This document shows positions 8,161 to 17,517 of a DNA stretch of 64,000 nucleotides, piece by piece. Positions within the stretch are counted from its first letter, which is position 1. Each line of letters begins with the position of its first letter. Position numbers and translations under genes: made by a program. Source of the stretch: Agrococcus sediminis. Its GTDB lineage: Bacteria; Actinomycetota; Actinomycetes; Actinomycetales; Microbacteriaceae. The DNA lies in NCBI RefSeq assembly GCF_007923295.1, contig NZ_VOIR01000014.1, forward strand, positions 225,825 through 289,824, read 5' to 3'. The notes beneath the pieces were generated by a model. The model was not told the DNA's origin and made no database searches. It worked only from the letters and a program-made list of their open reading frames with translations.

Positions 8161-10349
8161 CGGAGCCCCGCCGCGGTGCGGAAGGCCTCGACGTGCGCTT
8201 CGGCGCTCGACGACCAGGTGCGGGCCGCCAGCCGGGGCGGCTCCTCGGGCGGATGCGCGGCGAGCTCGGCGAGCGCGGCATCGATCGCGGCACCGGTCAG
8301 CGTGCCCTCGAAGCGGTGCACCCACCCCGGTCCTACCTCGTCGGCCAGCGCGCGGTTGACGGCGTTGTCGGGCACGAGCACCGGGCGGTCGAGCGAGAGG
8401 CCCGCGAGCGCCGCGCTGGAGTTGTGCATGTGCAGGTACGGCAGCACGACGAGGGATGCGCCGGTGATGGCGCGCACGAAGTCGGCGTCGTCGAGGAAGC
8501 GCAGCGAGAGCTCGATGCGGTCGTCGCCTGCGGCGAGCTCCTCGAGCGTGCGCGCGAGGTCGTCGGAGGTCGGCCTGCCGGCGATCGCCAGCGTCGCGCC
8601 GGGCGTGCGGCACTCGCGGAAGGCGCGGAGCAGCTGCTCGGTGCCCTTGTACCGGCGGATCAGCCCGACCGACACGAGCCGGCCCGGCGTCGCCGGCAGC
8701 GTCTCGTGCTCGCCGAACCAGTCCCGGAAGTGCGCGTGGGGGATGGTGTGGACGGGCACGCGCAGCGGCACCGCGGTCGTCTCGTTGAGCCGGATGACCC
8801 CGGTCGTGCGCTGGTCGACGGCGTCGAGCAGCGCGTGGTCCCAGCGCGACAGCTCCTGGGGGCGCTCGGTGTTGTGCCACGTGCGCACGATGGGCGTGCG
8901 CGTGAGCGTCAGGCGCGCGAGCAGCAGGGTCGTGAGGCTCCTGCGCGCGAGGCGGCCGGGGGTGCGATGGCCGCCGAACAGCACCTCGGGCCAGTGGACG
9001 TGGAAGACGTCGTAGCGGCCGAGGAGCGCGCGCGGGTAGCTGAAGGTCTCGACGGCCGCATCGGGGCGGCCGTCGAGCTCGGCGAGCAGCTGCGCGAGGT
9101 AGGGGTTGGTGGTGGGACGGATGGCCTTGACCGACTCGAGGACGCGGACCGGCCGGTGCCGGGCGGGGCTCGCGGCGCCGCGGTACCAGCCGTCGACGAG
9201 GGGCGCGAGCCGCTCCCGCGACCAGCGCTCGTGCGGGACGCCGGTGGCGTCGCCCGCGAGCGCGAGCTGCTCGACGACGCTCGCGACGACGTCGCCCTCG
9301 AGGCTCGCGACGAAGCCGTTGGGCTGGGCGAGCAGCGGTGGGCCGCCGAGCGGCAGGCAGACGACGGGCGTGCCCATCGAGCTCGCCTCCGCGACCGCCC
9401 AGCCCGCCTGGTCGTGCATCGAGGGGAAGAGCAGCGCGTCCGCGCGCGCCATCGCCTCGAGTGCCTCGCGGCGCGGCACGTGGCCGGCGAACCGCACCCG
9501 GTCGCCGAGGCCGAGGCGCTCCGCCTCCGCCTCGAGCGCGCGGCGCAGCGGCCCCTCGCCGTAGAGGGTGAGGCGCCAGTGCGAGGCCGCGGGCCTGGCG
9601 AGCGCGGCGAGCGCGATCGAGACGCCCTTGAGCGGGATGAGGCGTCCGACGGCGACGGCCTCGCGCATCCGCCCCTCCGGCTCGCGGCGTGCGCGTGCCG
9701 GCAGCGCCGTGAGGTCGAGCGCCGCGTTGGGCTCGACCACCACCCGCCGCGCGCGGCGGAACCGCCGCGCGACGTCGCCGTTCTGCGCGACCACGAGCGC
9801 CGCGCGTCGGGCGGTGCCGTCGCCGAAGACCGCCCGGGGCAGCGTGGTGGCGACGGTGCGGACGACCTCGGTGGCGACCCCTCTGGCGCCGAGCCAGCGG
9901 CGGAGCCGCCAGACCGGGATGCGGGTCGCGCCGCCGACCGGGCCCCACACGAGCGGCACGTCGCGCAGCGCGGTGAGCCCGCACGGCAGCCAGTCGTTCG
10001 CGAAGGTCACGTGGTGCGCGACGTCGAACCGGTGGCGGGCGTGGAGGCGCACCGCGGTGCGCGCGAGCTTCGCCTGCCAGAGCGCGTAGTACCAGTAGAG
10101 GTCGCGGGGGCGGCGCTTGCGCGCCATGACGCGCTCGGGCAGGTCGATCGCGACGACGTGCAGGTGGCGCGCGAGCTCCCGGTCGGCGGCGAGCGCCTCG
10201 GCGATGGCCGGCGCGAAGCGGCGGCGCGTGATGACCCAGACGTCGTGGGTCGCCGCGGCCGCGGTCGCGAACGCCCAGCCGGCGCTCGCCTCGGGCTCGT
10301 CGGACGGCCCGCAGGCGTACGCGCCGACGAGGATGCGGAGGCGGGTCAT
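8157..10349 (-). CDS. Fused tandem GT-B glycosyltransferases (two GT4-like domains)
   Basis: This 730-residue protein is about twice the length of a normal GT4 enzyme. The first unit (about 1-385) has the full GT-B pattern, with VAVGRLIPLKGVSIALAAL, a YGEGPLRRALE segment and EASSMGTPVV. A second, more divergent GT-B unit begins near residue 395 (VRVLESVKAIRPTTNPYLAQ) and has VSVGLIRRYKGTEQLLRAF and VLPYLHMHNSSAALAG. Two linkages could thus be made by one polypeptide. The ATG at 10349 is preferred because it starts directly with the Rossmann strand (MTRLRILVGAYACGP); an upstream in-frame ATG at 10442 would lie inside the operator. It is first in the operon with the GT2 and deacetylase genes. 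Confidence 0.82.
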   Translation of the reverse strand: MTRLRILVGAYACGPSDEPEASAGWAFATAAAATHDVWVITRRRFAPAIAEALAADRELARHLHVVAIDLPERVMARKRRPRDLYWYYALWQAKLARTAVRLHARHRFDVAHHVTFANDWLPCGLTALRDVPLVWGPVGGATRIPVWRLRRWLGARGVATEVVRTVATTLPRAVFGDGTARRAALVVAQNGDVARRFRRARRVVVEPNAALDLTALPARARREPEGRMREAVAVGRLIPLKGVSIALAALARPAASHWRLTLYGEGPLRRALEAEAERLGLGDRVRFAGHVPRREALEAMARADALLFPSMHDQAGWAVAEASSMGTPVVCLPLGGPPLLAQPNGFVASLEGDVVASVVEQLALAGDATGVPHERWSRERLAPLVDGWYRGAASPARHRPVRVLESVKAIRPTTNPYLAQLLAELDGRPDAAVETFSYPRALLGRYDVFHVHWPEVLFGGHRTPGRLARRSLTTLLLARLTLTRTPIVRTWHNTERPQELSRWDHALLDAVDQRTTGVIRLNETTAVPLRVPVHTIPHAHFRDWFGEHETLPATPGRLVSVGLIRRYKGTEQLLRAFRECRTPGATLAIAGRPTSDDLARTLEELAAGDDRIELSLRFLDDADFVRAITGASLVVLPYLHMHNSSAALAGLSLDRPVLVPDNAVNRALADEVGPGWVHRFEGTLTGAAIDAALAELAAHPPEEPPRLAARTWSSSAEAHVEAFRTAAGLR

Positions 10350-10436
10350 CTCCGGCCGCCGACCCTCGGCTGTGGGCATCTCGTGCTCCGCTCTCGTGAC
10401 CTGCGCGGCTTGCGAGTCCGACTCGCGGGAGTATCG

Positions 10437-10449
10437 TAACATCGTTACA
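10437..10449. promoter_or_regulatory. Polysaccharide-locus operator, copy 2 (divergent promoter region)
   Basis: TAACATCGTTACA is centred on the perfect inverted repeat GTAAC-ATC-GTTAC (10436-10448). It lies between the minus-strand fused glycosyltransferase operon and the plus-strand CDP-alcohol transferase gene. A TACGAT hexamer on the minus strand (10433-10438) resembles a -10, so a bound repressor could shut both directions. Confidence 0.6.
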
Positions 10450-10492
10450 TCAATTCGGGCAGACGCCCGGCGTCGAGGGTGGAGGGCGAGCC

Positions 10493-11224
10493 ATGACTGG
10501 AGCGACGCTCGGCATCCGCGCCGCGCACGCGCGCCTGTCCTCGGCGCAGAAGGGGCACGCCAGGGGAGCGCCCGCCTACTCGGTGTACGTCAACCGCCGG
10601 ATCGGCCGTGCGCTGGCCGCCGCGGCCCACGCCGCCGGCCTGACGCCGAACCAGGTCACCGCCATCAGCGCGGTGCACACCTTCGCCGCCATCGCGCTGC
10701 TCGCCGTCGCGCCCGTCGAGTCCTGGACCGGCATCGTCGCGGCGGTCCTGCTCGCCCTCGGATATGCGTGGGACTCCGCCGACGGCCAGGTGGCGCGCCT
10801 GCGCGGCGGCGGCTCGCTCGCGGGGGAGTGGCTCGACCACTTCGTGGACGCGCTCAAGATCGCCTCGCTGCACCTGGCGCTGCTCGTCGGGCTCTACCGA
10901 GGCGCGCCCGGGCTCCCGGAGCCGGTGCTGCTGCTGCCGATCGCGTTCTCGGTGGTCGCGACCGTCACCTTCTTCGGCATGATCCTCAACGACCTGCTGC
11001 GCGGTGCGAGGGGTGTGCCGTCGACCCACGCGCGCGGCGGAGGCTCGCTCGGGCGCTCGATGCTGCTGCTGCCGACCGACTTCGGCGTCGTGTGCTGGCT
11101 GATGGTGCTGTGGGGATGGCCCGCCCTCTTCCTCCCCGCGTACGCGCTGCTGCTCCTGCTGCAGACGGCCTTCCTGGCGCTGGCGGCGGTCAAGTGGTTC
11201 CGTGAGATGCGCCATGTCGGCTGA
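10493..11224 (+). CDS. CDP-alcohol phosphatidyltransferase family membrane protein
   Basis: This 243-residue integral membrane protein has the complete CDP-alcohol phosphotransferase signature, D-G-x2-A-R-x8-G-x3-D-x3-D. It is seen as DGQVAR, then GEWLD and HFVD, at about residues 100-123. Around it lie about six hydrophobic segments. Family members transfer a phospho-alcohol from a CDP-linked donor to a hydroxyl acceptor. In a polysaccharide locus with a TagD-like cytidylyltransferase, a non-phospholipid role is plausible, such as CDP-polyol use or a lipid anchor, but this is inference. The ATG at 10493 follows the operator by about 45 bases, and the gene overlaps the following GT2 gene by 11 bases. 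Confidence 0.85.
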   Translation: MTGATLGIRAAHARLSSAQKGHARGAPAYSVYVNRRIGRALAAAAHAAGLTPNQVTAISAVHTFAAIALLAVAPVESWTGIVAAVLLALGYAWDSADGQVARLRGGGSLAGEWLDHFVDALKIASLHLALLVGLYRGAPGLPEPVLLLPIAFSVVATVTFFGMILNDLLRGARGVPSTHARGGGSLGRSMLLLPTDFGVVCWLMVLWGWPALFLPAYALLLLLQTAFLALAAVKWFREMRHVG

Positions 11225-12140
11225 GCCTCGGCGTCCGCTCGCGATCGTCGTCGTCAGCTACGCGTCGTCCGAGCTGCTCTCCGAGCACCTGGTCGCCTCG
11301 GCCCGGAGCGTCGCGCCCGAGCTGGTGGTGGTCGTCGACAACCTCTCGTCCTCCGATGAGCGGGAGCGGGTCCTGGCGCTCGCGCAGCGGCACGGCTGGC
11401 AGGTCGTGACGCCGGAGCGCAACCTGGGCTTCGGCGGCGGCGTCAACTGCGGCGTCGCCAGGGCCCGCGCGCTCGGAGCCCGCGACCTGCTCGTGCTGAA
11501 CCCGGATGCGCAGATCGAGTCGGCCGCGGTCGCTGCGCTCCGCGCGGCCGCCGACGCGGACGGGCTCGCGGTGCTCGCGCCCGTGATCCGCGATCCGCAG
11601 GGCGGCACGTGGTCGGCCGGATCCGATCTCTATATCGCCGATGGTGCAACCCGGGGCCGCGCGCGCCGCGCCGCGCACGCCGACGCCGAGCGCTGGGAGT
11701 GGCTGAGCGGCGCGTGCCTGTGGATCCCGGAGGAGGCGTGGGAGCTCGTCGGCGGGTTCGACGAGGACTACTTCCTCTACTGGGAGGACGTGGACCTGTC
11801 GCGGCGCCTCGTGGAGCGCGGCGGCCGGCTCCGCGTCGTCGAGGACGCCGTCGCGGTGCACGACGAGGGCGGCACTCACCGCGAGCGTGGTCAGCTCGGG
11901 CGCGGCAAGTCGAGCGTCTACACGTACTACAACATCCGCAACCGCATGCTGTTCGCGGTCAAGCACCTGGATGCGCAGGGCGTGCGGCGATGGCGGCGCG
12001 GCGTGCTGGGCGCGGCATGGGAGGTGCTCGGCAGAAGCGGGCGCCGACAGCTGCTGCGGTCGCCGGCGCCGGTGCGCGCCGCGTTGCGAGGCGTGGTTGA
12101 TGCTCGGCGAATCGTGCGCGAATCGGCTGGCGTGCGCTGA
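11214..12140 (+). CDS. Glycosyltransferase family 2, rhamnosyltransferase-like
   Basis: This 308-residue GT2 enzyme has the nucleotide-binding start LAIVVVSYASSELL and the pattern ERNLGFGGGVNCGV common in WbbL/RfbF-like rhamnosyltransferases. NPDA serves as the DxD region, and GGFDEDYFLYWEDVDLSRR is the acceptor/base region. It probably adds a deoxy-sugar such as rhamnose, but the donor is not proven. The ATG at 11214 is inside the end of the upstream gene (11-base overlap); a GTG four codons earlier is also possible. It is co-transcribed with the CDP-alcohol transferase. Confidence 0.86.
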   Translation: MSAEPRRPLAIVVVSYASSELLSEHLVASARSVAPELVVVVDNLSSSDERERVLALAQRHGWQVVTPERNLGFGGGVNCGVARARALGARDLLVLNPDAQIESAAVAALRAAADADGLAVLAPVIRDPQGGTWSAGSDLYIADGATRGRARRAAHADAERWEWLSGACLWIPEEAWELVGGFDEDYFLYWEDVDLSRRLVERGGRLRVVEDAVAVHDEGGTHRERGQLGRGKSSVYTYYNIRNRMLFAVKHLDAQGVRRWRRGVLGAAWEVLGRSGRRQLLRSPAPVRAALRGVVDARRIVRESAGVR

Positions 12141-12152
12141 ACCCGCCGCACG

Positions 12153-12158
12153 TACAGT
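12153..12158 (+). promoter_or_regulatory. -10 element of leaderless gene at 12165
   Basis: TACAGT is followed by six bases and then the ATG at 12165. Confidence 0.55.
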
Positions 12159-12164
12159 GTGCCC

Positions 12165-12875
12165 ATGACGAGCGAGCAGCGGAGTGCGTCGACGCCTCGC
12201 GCCCGAGCCGCGCTCGTGCTGGGCGGGGTGACGGTCGTCGGGCTCGTGCTCTGGGGCGTCCTCAGCGCGAGCGGGGCGGGCGACGCCGAGCAGCCGGGCA
12301 CGGCGAGCGGCTCGCCGTCGTCGACGCCCGGCACCTCGACGTCGCTGCCGTCGACTGCGCCCACGTCGACACCGACGCCGTCGGGCTCCGCGGCACCGAG
12401 CGCGCTCCCGTCGGCGCCCGCGACCTCCGCGGGTGCGACGGCGCCCCCGGGGTCGCCTCCCGGATCCCTGCCGACCGAGACGCTCGCGCCGGTGCCGCTG
12501 GATGCGGTCGTCGAGCCTACCGCCGACGTCGAGCTGGAGCTGGCGTCGCTCGAGTCGGTCGACGGCGAGGCCAACATCGCCGGCGAGATCGCCGGACCGG
12601 CGATCCGAGTCACCGTCGAGGCGACGAACACGGGCGACGATCCGTTCCCGACGCCCGTCGTGGTGGTCAACCTCTACATCGGCGAGGACCGGCTGCCGGC
12701 GAACGAGATCCGGGAGCCCGGCGGCCGAGCGTTCCCCGCGTCGATACCGGCAGGCGGCTCGAGCTCGGGCGTCTACCTCTTCACGGTGCCGCACGACCAG
12801 CGCGGCCTCATCGGCATCGAGGTGGTGCTGCAGGCCGGTGAGCCCGTGGTGCTCTTCGAGGGCGCCGCGCGCTGA
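12165..12875 (+). CDS. Membrane-anchored Ser/Thr/Pro-linker protein, unknown function
   Basis: I do not recognise the family. The 236-residue protein has a short basic N-terminus and one transmembrane segment (about residues 17-37). A low-complexity Ser/Thr/Pro/Gly linker of about 65 residues follows. The C-terminal domain of about 120 residues is predicted to be extracellular and of beta type, with alternating hydrophobic residues and an immunoglobulin-like or DUF4352-like look (VRVTVEATNTGDDPFPTPVV region). It could be a surface stalk protein accompanying the polysaccharide machinery. A -10 six bases before the ATG indicates leaderless, separate transcription; it lacks the locus operator. 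Confidence 0.75.
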   Translation: MTSEQRSASTPRARAALVLGGVTVVGLVLWGVLSASGAGDAEQPGTASGSPSSTPGTSTSLPSTAPTSTPTPSGSAAPSALPSAPATSAGATAPPGSPPGSLPTETLAPVPLDAVVEPTADVELELASLESVDGEANIAGEIAGPAIRVTVEATNTGDDPFPTPVVVVNLYIGEDRLPANEIREPGGRAFPASIPAGGSSSGVYLFTVPHDQRGLIGIEVVLQAGEPVVLFEGAAR

Positions 12876-12948
12876 GCCGCGCGCGAGACCTCAGGATTCC
12901 CGCAGTCTCAGCGCGGAAGCCCTCGGCGGTCCGTGGCCGGGCGTACGA

Positions 12949-12961
12949 TAACGCCGTTACT
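12949..12961. promoter_or_regulatory. Polysaccharide-locus operator, copy 3 (before the large secreted protein)
   Basis: TAACGCCGTTACT, with arms ATAAC-GCC-GTTAC at 12948-12960. It overlaps a TACGAT -10-like hexamer at 12944-12949 and lies 50 bases before the ATG at 13012. It heads the unit secreted protein-GT4-wzx-wzy. Confidence 0.6.
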
Positions 12962-13011
12962 GGACGGTGTCATGGGATGCGGTCCGCTGGCACTGAGGAC
13001 AGGAACGTCAC

Positions 13012-16000
13012 ATGCGCACCTCGACACCGATCCGCACGCTGATCCGCACGCACGTCGCCGCCGTCGGAGCGATCGCGGTCGGCGCCGCGATCCTGGTCAG
13101 CGCACCGAGCGCGGCCGTGGCGGCCGATCCGGTCATCGAGCCTGCAGCGCTCGAGGCGTCGGCACTGCCCCACGAGGCGAGCATGTCCGCCGACGCGCTG
13201 CCGACGGTGCAGATCGACCAAGGCGTGGTGTGGGACGTGCACGTCGCGGGCAACATCGCCTACGCCGGAGGACAGTTCTCGAACGCCCGCCCGGCCGGCG
13301 CGGCCCCCGGCACCAATCTCATCCCCCGCAGCAACTTCCTCGCGTTCGACGTGCAGACCGGTCAGGTCACGTCCTTCGCGCCCTCCTTCAACGGACGGGT
13401 CAACGACATCGCGGTCTCCCCCGACGGCAGGCGGCTCTACGTCGTGGGCGCGTTCACCGCGGTCAACGGCCAGACGCGCAATCGCATCGCCGTCTTCGAC
13501 CTGCCCGGCCACACGCTCAGCACCACGGTGGTGCCGAACATCAACGGCACCACGCAGTCCGTGGCGGCGACCAACTCGACCGTCTACGTGGGCGGCTACT
13601 TCAGCGCCGTCAACGGCAGTGCCCGGGCGCGCATCGGCGCGGTCAACGCCTCCAACGGCGCGGTGCTGCCGTTCCGCCCCATCGTCGACAACGGCATGGT
13701 GCAGGCGCTCGCGGTCGGACCCGACGCGACGAAGGTGATGCTGTCGGGCAACTTCACCTCGGTCGCCGGCGGGCAGAGCGAGCCCGGGTACGGGCTGTCC
13801 ATGGTCGACGCCTCCACCGGCGCGCAGCTGCCGCTGCCCGTGAACTCGATCGTGCGCAACGCGGGCGACAACTCGGGCGTCACGAAGCTGAGCACCGACG
13901 GCGTCAACTTCTACGGCGTCGGCTGGCACTACGGCCGCGGCGGCAACATGGAGGGCGCGTTCCAGGCGCGCTGGTCGGACGGCGAGATGGTCTGGATCGA
14001 GGACTGCCACGGCGACACCTACGACGCGGCTGCGGTCGCCGGCCAGGTGTACATGGCCAGCCACAAGCACTACTGCGGCAACAGCGGCGGATTCCCGCAG
14101 TCCGATCCGTGGACCTTCTACCACTCGACCGCGGTCACCACCGAGGTCCACGGCGCCAACACGCCCGACATCTACGGCTACCCCGACCACCCTGGCCGCC
14201 CACGCCCGGAGATCCTCAACTGGTACCCGCAGACGGACATCGGCACGTTCACCGGCAAGAACCAGGCGGTCTGGGCCCTCGACGGCAACGACCAGTACCT
14301 GGTCTACGGCGGCGAGTTCCCCCGGGTGAACGGCGCTACGCAGCAGGGGCTCGTGCGCTACACCCTGCGCCAGAATGCGCCGGACGACCAGGGGCCGCGC
14401 CTCTCGCAGGATCAGGAGCGGCTCGCCATCGCGGCCGGCATCACTCCGAACGCCTGGTGGACGCCGTCTGTCAGCGCCGTCATCCCCGGCTCCCTCCGGG
14501 TCTCGTTCCCGACGATCTTCGATCGCGACGACCAGGCGCTGACCTACCGCGTGTACCTCGACTCGGAGACGACCGCCGGCCTCGTGGGCGAGCAGACCAT
14601 GTCGAACAAGTTCTGGGACGTCCAGACTGTGCGCACACTGATCTCCGGCCTCGAGCCGGGGTCGACGCATCAGGTGCGCGTCGTGGCGCGCGATCCGGGT
14701 GGGAATGTCTTCCGCTCGGAGTGGGCGACCGCGACGGTGTCGAGCGGAGCCATCTCCGCCTACCTCGAGAGCGTTGCGCAGGACGACGTCGTCAGCATGT
14801 GGCGCCTCGGCGAGGCGAGCGGCTCCTCCGTCGACCTCTTCGGCGGCTCCGACATGCAGCTGAGCGGCCGCATGACGTACGGCGAACCGGGTGCGCTGGC
14901 CTCCGACGCCGATGCCGCGATCCGCTTCAACACGGCGACCACGAACTCGCAGAACGATGGCAGCGGCGGGTCGACGACGCGCATCGCGGGCCCTCAGCGC
15001 TTCTCCATCGAGACATGGTTCCGCACCAGCACGACGAGCGGAGGAAAGCTCGTCGGATTCGGCAACGCGCGGACCGGCTCGTCCACCTCCTACGACCGGC
15101 ACCTCTACATGAACAACGCCGGTCAGCTGCTCTTCGGCGTGTACCCCGGGTCCGTGCAGGTCATCACCACACCGGGCACCTACCGGGACGGCGAGTGGCA
15201 CCACGCGGTGGCGACCCTCGGCAGCGAGGGCATGCGGCTGTACGTCGATGGGCAGCTGCGCGCGCAGCGGAACGACGTCACATCCGCGCAGGCGTACCAG
15301 GGCTACTGGCGCATCGCCAACGACAACCTGAACTCGTGGACCAGCGCGCCGGGATCGAGGCAGTTCGAAGGCCTGCTCGACGAGGTCGCGATCTACGACC
15401 GGCCGCTCTCCGCGGACCGCGTCCAGGCGCACTACGAGGCGGGCACGACGGGCGTCGCCCCCAACACGCCCCCGAGCGCCGCGATCGGCACGCCCTCGGT
15501 CGACGGGCTGCAGGTGGGCTTCAGCGGCTCCGCCACCGACGCCGACGGCACGGTGGTGTCCTACGCCTGGAGCTTCGGCGACGGCTCGACGGGCACCGGG
15601 GCGTCGGTGACGAAGACCTACTCGACGGCCGGCACGTACGACGTCACCCTGACGGTGACGGACGACGACGGCGCCACCGGCACCGCCACCACCCAGGTGA
15701 CGGTGGAGCCGGTGCCGAACGCGGCGCCGAGCGCGTCGTTCACCATCCAGTCGCAGGGCCTGGAGGTCTCGGTGGACGGCTCGTCCTCGTCCGACCCGGA
15801 CGGCTCGGTGGCATCGTACGAGTGGGACTTCGGCGCCGGCTTCGCCGCAGGCGCCGCGACCGCCTCGCATGAGTTCGGCTCGGCGGGGACCTATCCCGTG
15901 CGGCTGCGCGTCACCGATGACGACGGCGCGACGGACGTCGACGAGCAGAGCGTGACGGTCATCGAGCCGGGTGCGGGTGTGCTGGCGCAGGATGGGTTCG

Positions 16001-17493
16001 ACCGGACGGTGTCGAACGGCTGGGGCACTGCGGATGTCGGCGGGCCGTGGTCCCTGCGGGGGACGGCGAGCCGGTTCTCGGTGGCGGATGGCGAGGGTCG
16101 GATGACGATCCCGGCGTCGACGTCGCAGACGGTGTATGCGGATCTGAACGGGGTGTCGAGCGCGAGCACGCGGATCGATGCGGTGTTCAGCGTGGATTCG
16201 CTGGTTGAGGCGCAGTACGTCTCGCTGGTGGGTCGCCGGGTGGGCTCGACGAACTACATCGCGAGACTGCGGCTGCAGGCCGATGGCGGTGTGCGGCTGT
16301 ACCTGCTGCAGGACGGGGCGACGGCGATCGCGCCGATGCTGCAGGTGCCGATCACGATCGTGCCGGGGGAGCAGTACGCGTTCAGCATGGAGGTGACGGG
16401 CACGTCGCCGACGACGGTGCGGGCGAAGCTGTGGGAGGTCGGTCAGGCGGAGCCGGGCTGGATGCGCGAGGGCACGAACTCGCTCGCAGCGCTGCAGACG
16501 GCGGGTGCGGTGTCGGTGTTCACCTACGTGCCGAACAACCCAGGCGGCGGCGCAGTCGCCTTCGACAGCATCACCGTCTCCGACCCCGCCGGAGGCGCAC
16601 CGGCGCCGAACGTCGCGCCCACGGCGTCCTTCACGAGCTCGAGCTCGGGCCTGGTCGTGTCGGTGGACGCCTCCGGCTCCTCCGACCCCGACGGCTCCAT
16701 CGAGTCGTACGCGTGGGACTTCGGCAGCGGGTTCGTCGAGGGCGGCGCCACCGCGACGCACGAGTTCTCCGCCGTCGGCAGCTATCCCGTGCGGCTGCGC
16801 GTGACGGACGACGACGGCGCGACTGCGACCGCGGAACGGTCCATCACGGTCGCCGAGCCGGGTGCGGGTGTGCTGGCGCAGGATGGGTTCGACCGGACGG
16901 TGTCGAACGGCTGGGGCACTGCGGATGTCGGCGGGCCGTGGTCCCTGCGGGGGACGGCGAGCCGGTTCTCGGTGGCGGATGGCGAGGGTCGGATGACGAT
17001 CCCGGCGTCGACGTCGCAGACGGTGTATGCGGATCTGAACGGGGTGTCGAGCGCGAGCACGCGGATCGATGCGGTGTTCAGCGTGGATTCGCTGGTTGAG
17101 GCGCAGTACGTCTCGCTGGTGGGTCGCCGGGTGGGCTCGACGAACTACATCGCGAGACTGCGGCTGCAGGCCGATGGCGGTGTGCGGCTGTACCTGCTGC
17201 AGGACGGGGCGACGGCGATCGCGCCGATGCTGCAGGTGCCGATCACGATCGTGCCGGGGGAGCAGTACGCGTTCAGCATGGAGGTGACGGGCACGTCGCC
17301 GACGACGGTGCGGGCGAAGCTGTGGGAGGTCGGTCAGGCGGAGCCGGGCTGGATGCGCGAGGGCACGAACTCGCTCGCAGCGCTGCAGACGGCGGGTGCG
17401 GTGTCGGTGTTCACCTACGTGCCGAACAACCCAGGCGGCGGCGCAGTCGCCTTCGACAGCATCACCGTCTCCGACCCCGCCCTCGGGGGATGA
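13012..17493 (+). CDS. Large secreted beta-propeller/LamG/PKD protein with duplicated ConA-like module
   Basis: This 1,493-residue exported protein has a Sec signal peptide (basic start, hydrophobic core, AVA-A cleavage near residue 38). A beta-propeller-like region with repeated YVGG/VNG strands follows (about 55-465). Next come an Fn3-like domain (about 490-580), a LamG/concanavalin-type domain (about 590-815), two PKD domains (about 818-903 and 904-984), a ConA-like module of about 209 residues (985-1193), a third PKD (about 1198-1281) and a second copy of the module (1282-1490). The two module copies appear identical at nucleotide level. There is no LPXTG or C-terminal membrane segment. 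It probably binds cell-surface glycan; its function is unknown. The gene lies at the head of a polysaccharide operon. Confidence 0.85.
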   Translation: MRTSTPIRTLIRTHVAAVGAIAVGAAILVSAPSAAVAADPVIEPAALEASALPHEASMSADALPTVQIDQGVVWDVHVAGNIAYAGGQFSNARPAGAAPGTNLIPRSNFLAFDVQTGQVTSFAPSFNGRVNDIAVSPDGRRLYVVGAFTAVNGQTRNRIAVFDLPGHTLSTTVVPNINGTTQSVAATNSTVYVGGYFSAVNGSARARIGAVNASNGAVLPFRPIVDNGMVQALAVGPDATKVMLSGNFTSVAGGQSEPGYGLSMVDASTGAQLPLPVNSIVRNAGDNSGVTKLSTDGVNFYGVGWHYGRGGNMEGAFQARWSDGEMVWIEDCHGDTYDAAAVAGQVYMASHKHYCGNSGGFPQSDPWTFYHSTAVTTEVHGANTPDIYGYPDHPGRPRPEILNWYPQTDIGTFTGKNQAVWALDGNDQYLVYGGEFPRVNGATQQGLVRYTLRQNAPDDQGPRLSQDQERLAIAAGITPNAWWTPSVSAVIPGSLRVSFPTIFDRDDQALTYRVYLDSETTAGLVGEQTMSNKFWDVQTVRTLISGLEPGSTHQVRVVARDPGGNVFRSEWATATVSSGAISAYLESVAQDDVVSMWRLGEASGSSVDLFGGSDMQLSGRMTYGEPGALASDADAAIRFNTATTNSQNDGSGGSTTRIAGPQRFSIETWFRTSTTSGGKLVGFGNARTGSSTSYDRHLYMNNAGQLLFGVYPGSVQVITTPGTYRDGEWHHAVATLGSEGMRLYVDGQLRAQRNDVTSAQAYQGYWRIANDNLNSWTSAPGSRQFEGLLDEVAIYDRPLSADRVQAHYEAGTTGVAPNTPPSAAIGTPSVDGLQVGFSGSATDADGTVVSYAWSFGDGSTGTGASVTKTYSTAGTYDVTLTVTDDDGATGTATTQVTVEPVPNAAPSASFTIQSQGLEVSVDGSSSSDPDGSVASYEWDFGAGFAAGAATASHEFGSAGTYPVRLRVTDDDGATDVDEQSVTVIEPGAGVLAQDGFDRTVSNGWGTADVGGPWSLRGTASRFSVADGEGRMTIPASTSQTVYADLNGVSSASTRIDAVFSVDSLVEAQYVSLVGRRVGSTNYIARLRLQADGGVRLYLLQDGATAIAPMLQVPITIVPGEQYAFSMEVTGTSPTTVRAKLWEVGQAEPGWMREGTNSLAALQTAGAVSVFTYVPNNPGGGAVAFDSITVSDPAGGAPAPNVAPTASFTSSSSGLVVSVDASGSSDPDGSIESYAWDFGSGFVEGGATATHEFSAVGSYPVRLRVTDDDGATATAERSITVAEPGAGVLAQDGFDRTVSNGWGTADVGGPWSLRGTASRFSVADGEGRMTIPASTSQTVYADLNGVSSASTRIDAVFSVDSLVEAQYVSLVGRRVGSTNYIARLRLQADGGVRLYLLQDGATAIAPMLQVPITIVPGEQYAFSMEVTGTSPTTVRAKLWEVGQAEPGWMREGTNSLAALQTAGAVSVFTYVPNNPGGGAVAFDSITVSDPALGG
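15964..16590 (+). repeat. Perfect direct repeat, copy 1 (ConA-like module)
   Basis: A 627-bp segment with no difference seen by eye from 16855-17481, at an offset of 891 bp (297 codons). It uses many G- and T-ending codons, unlike the C-ending flanks. Confidence 0.9.
16855..17481 (+). repeat. Perfect direct repeat, copy 2 (ConA-like module)
   Basis: Second copy of the 627-bp segment; the gene ends four codons after it. The PKD domains in front of the two copies are only about two-thirds identical, so the module itself has been duplicated or converted recently. Confidence 0.9.
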
Positions 17494-17517
17494 GCCGGCC
17501 GTCACGAGGCCGATCCG

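Noticed and set aside
17440-17493. Sortase or C-terminal anchor on the large secreted protein
   Set aside because: The sequence ends VSDPALGG with no LPXTG, hydrophobic helix or basic tail.
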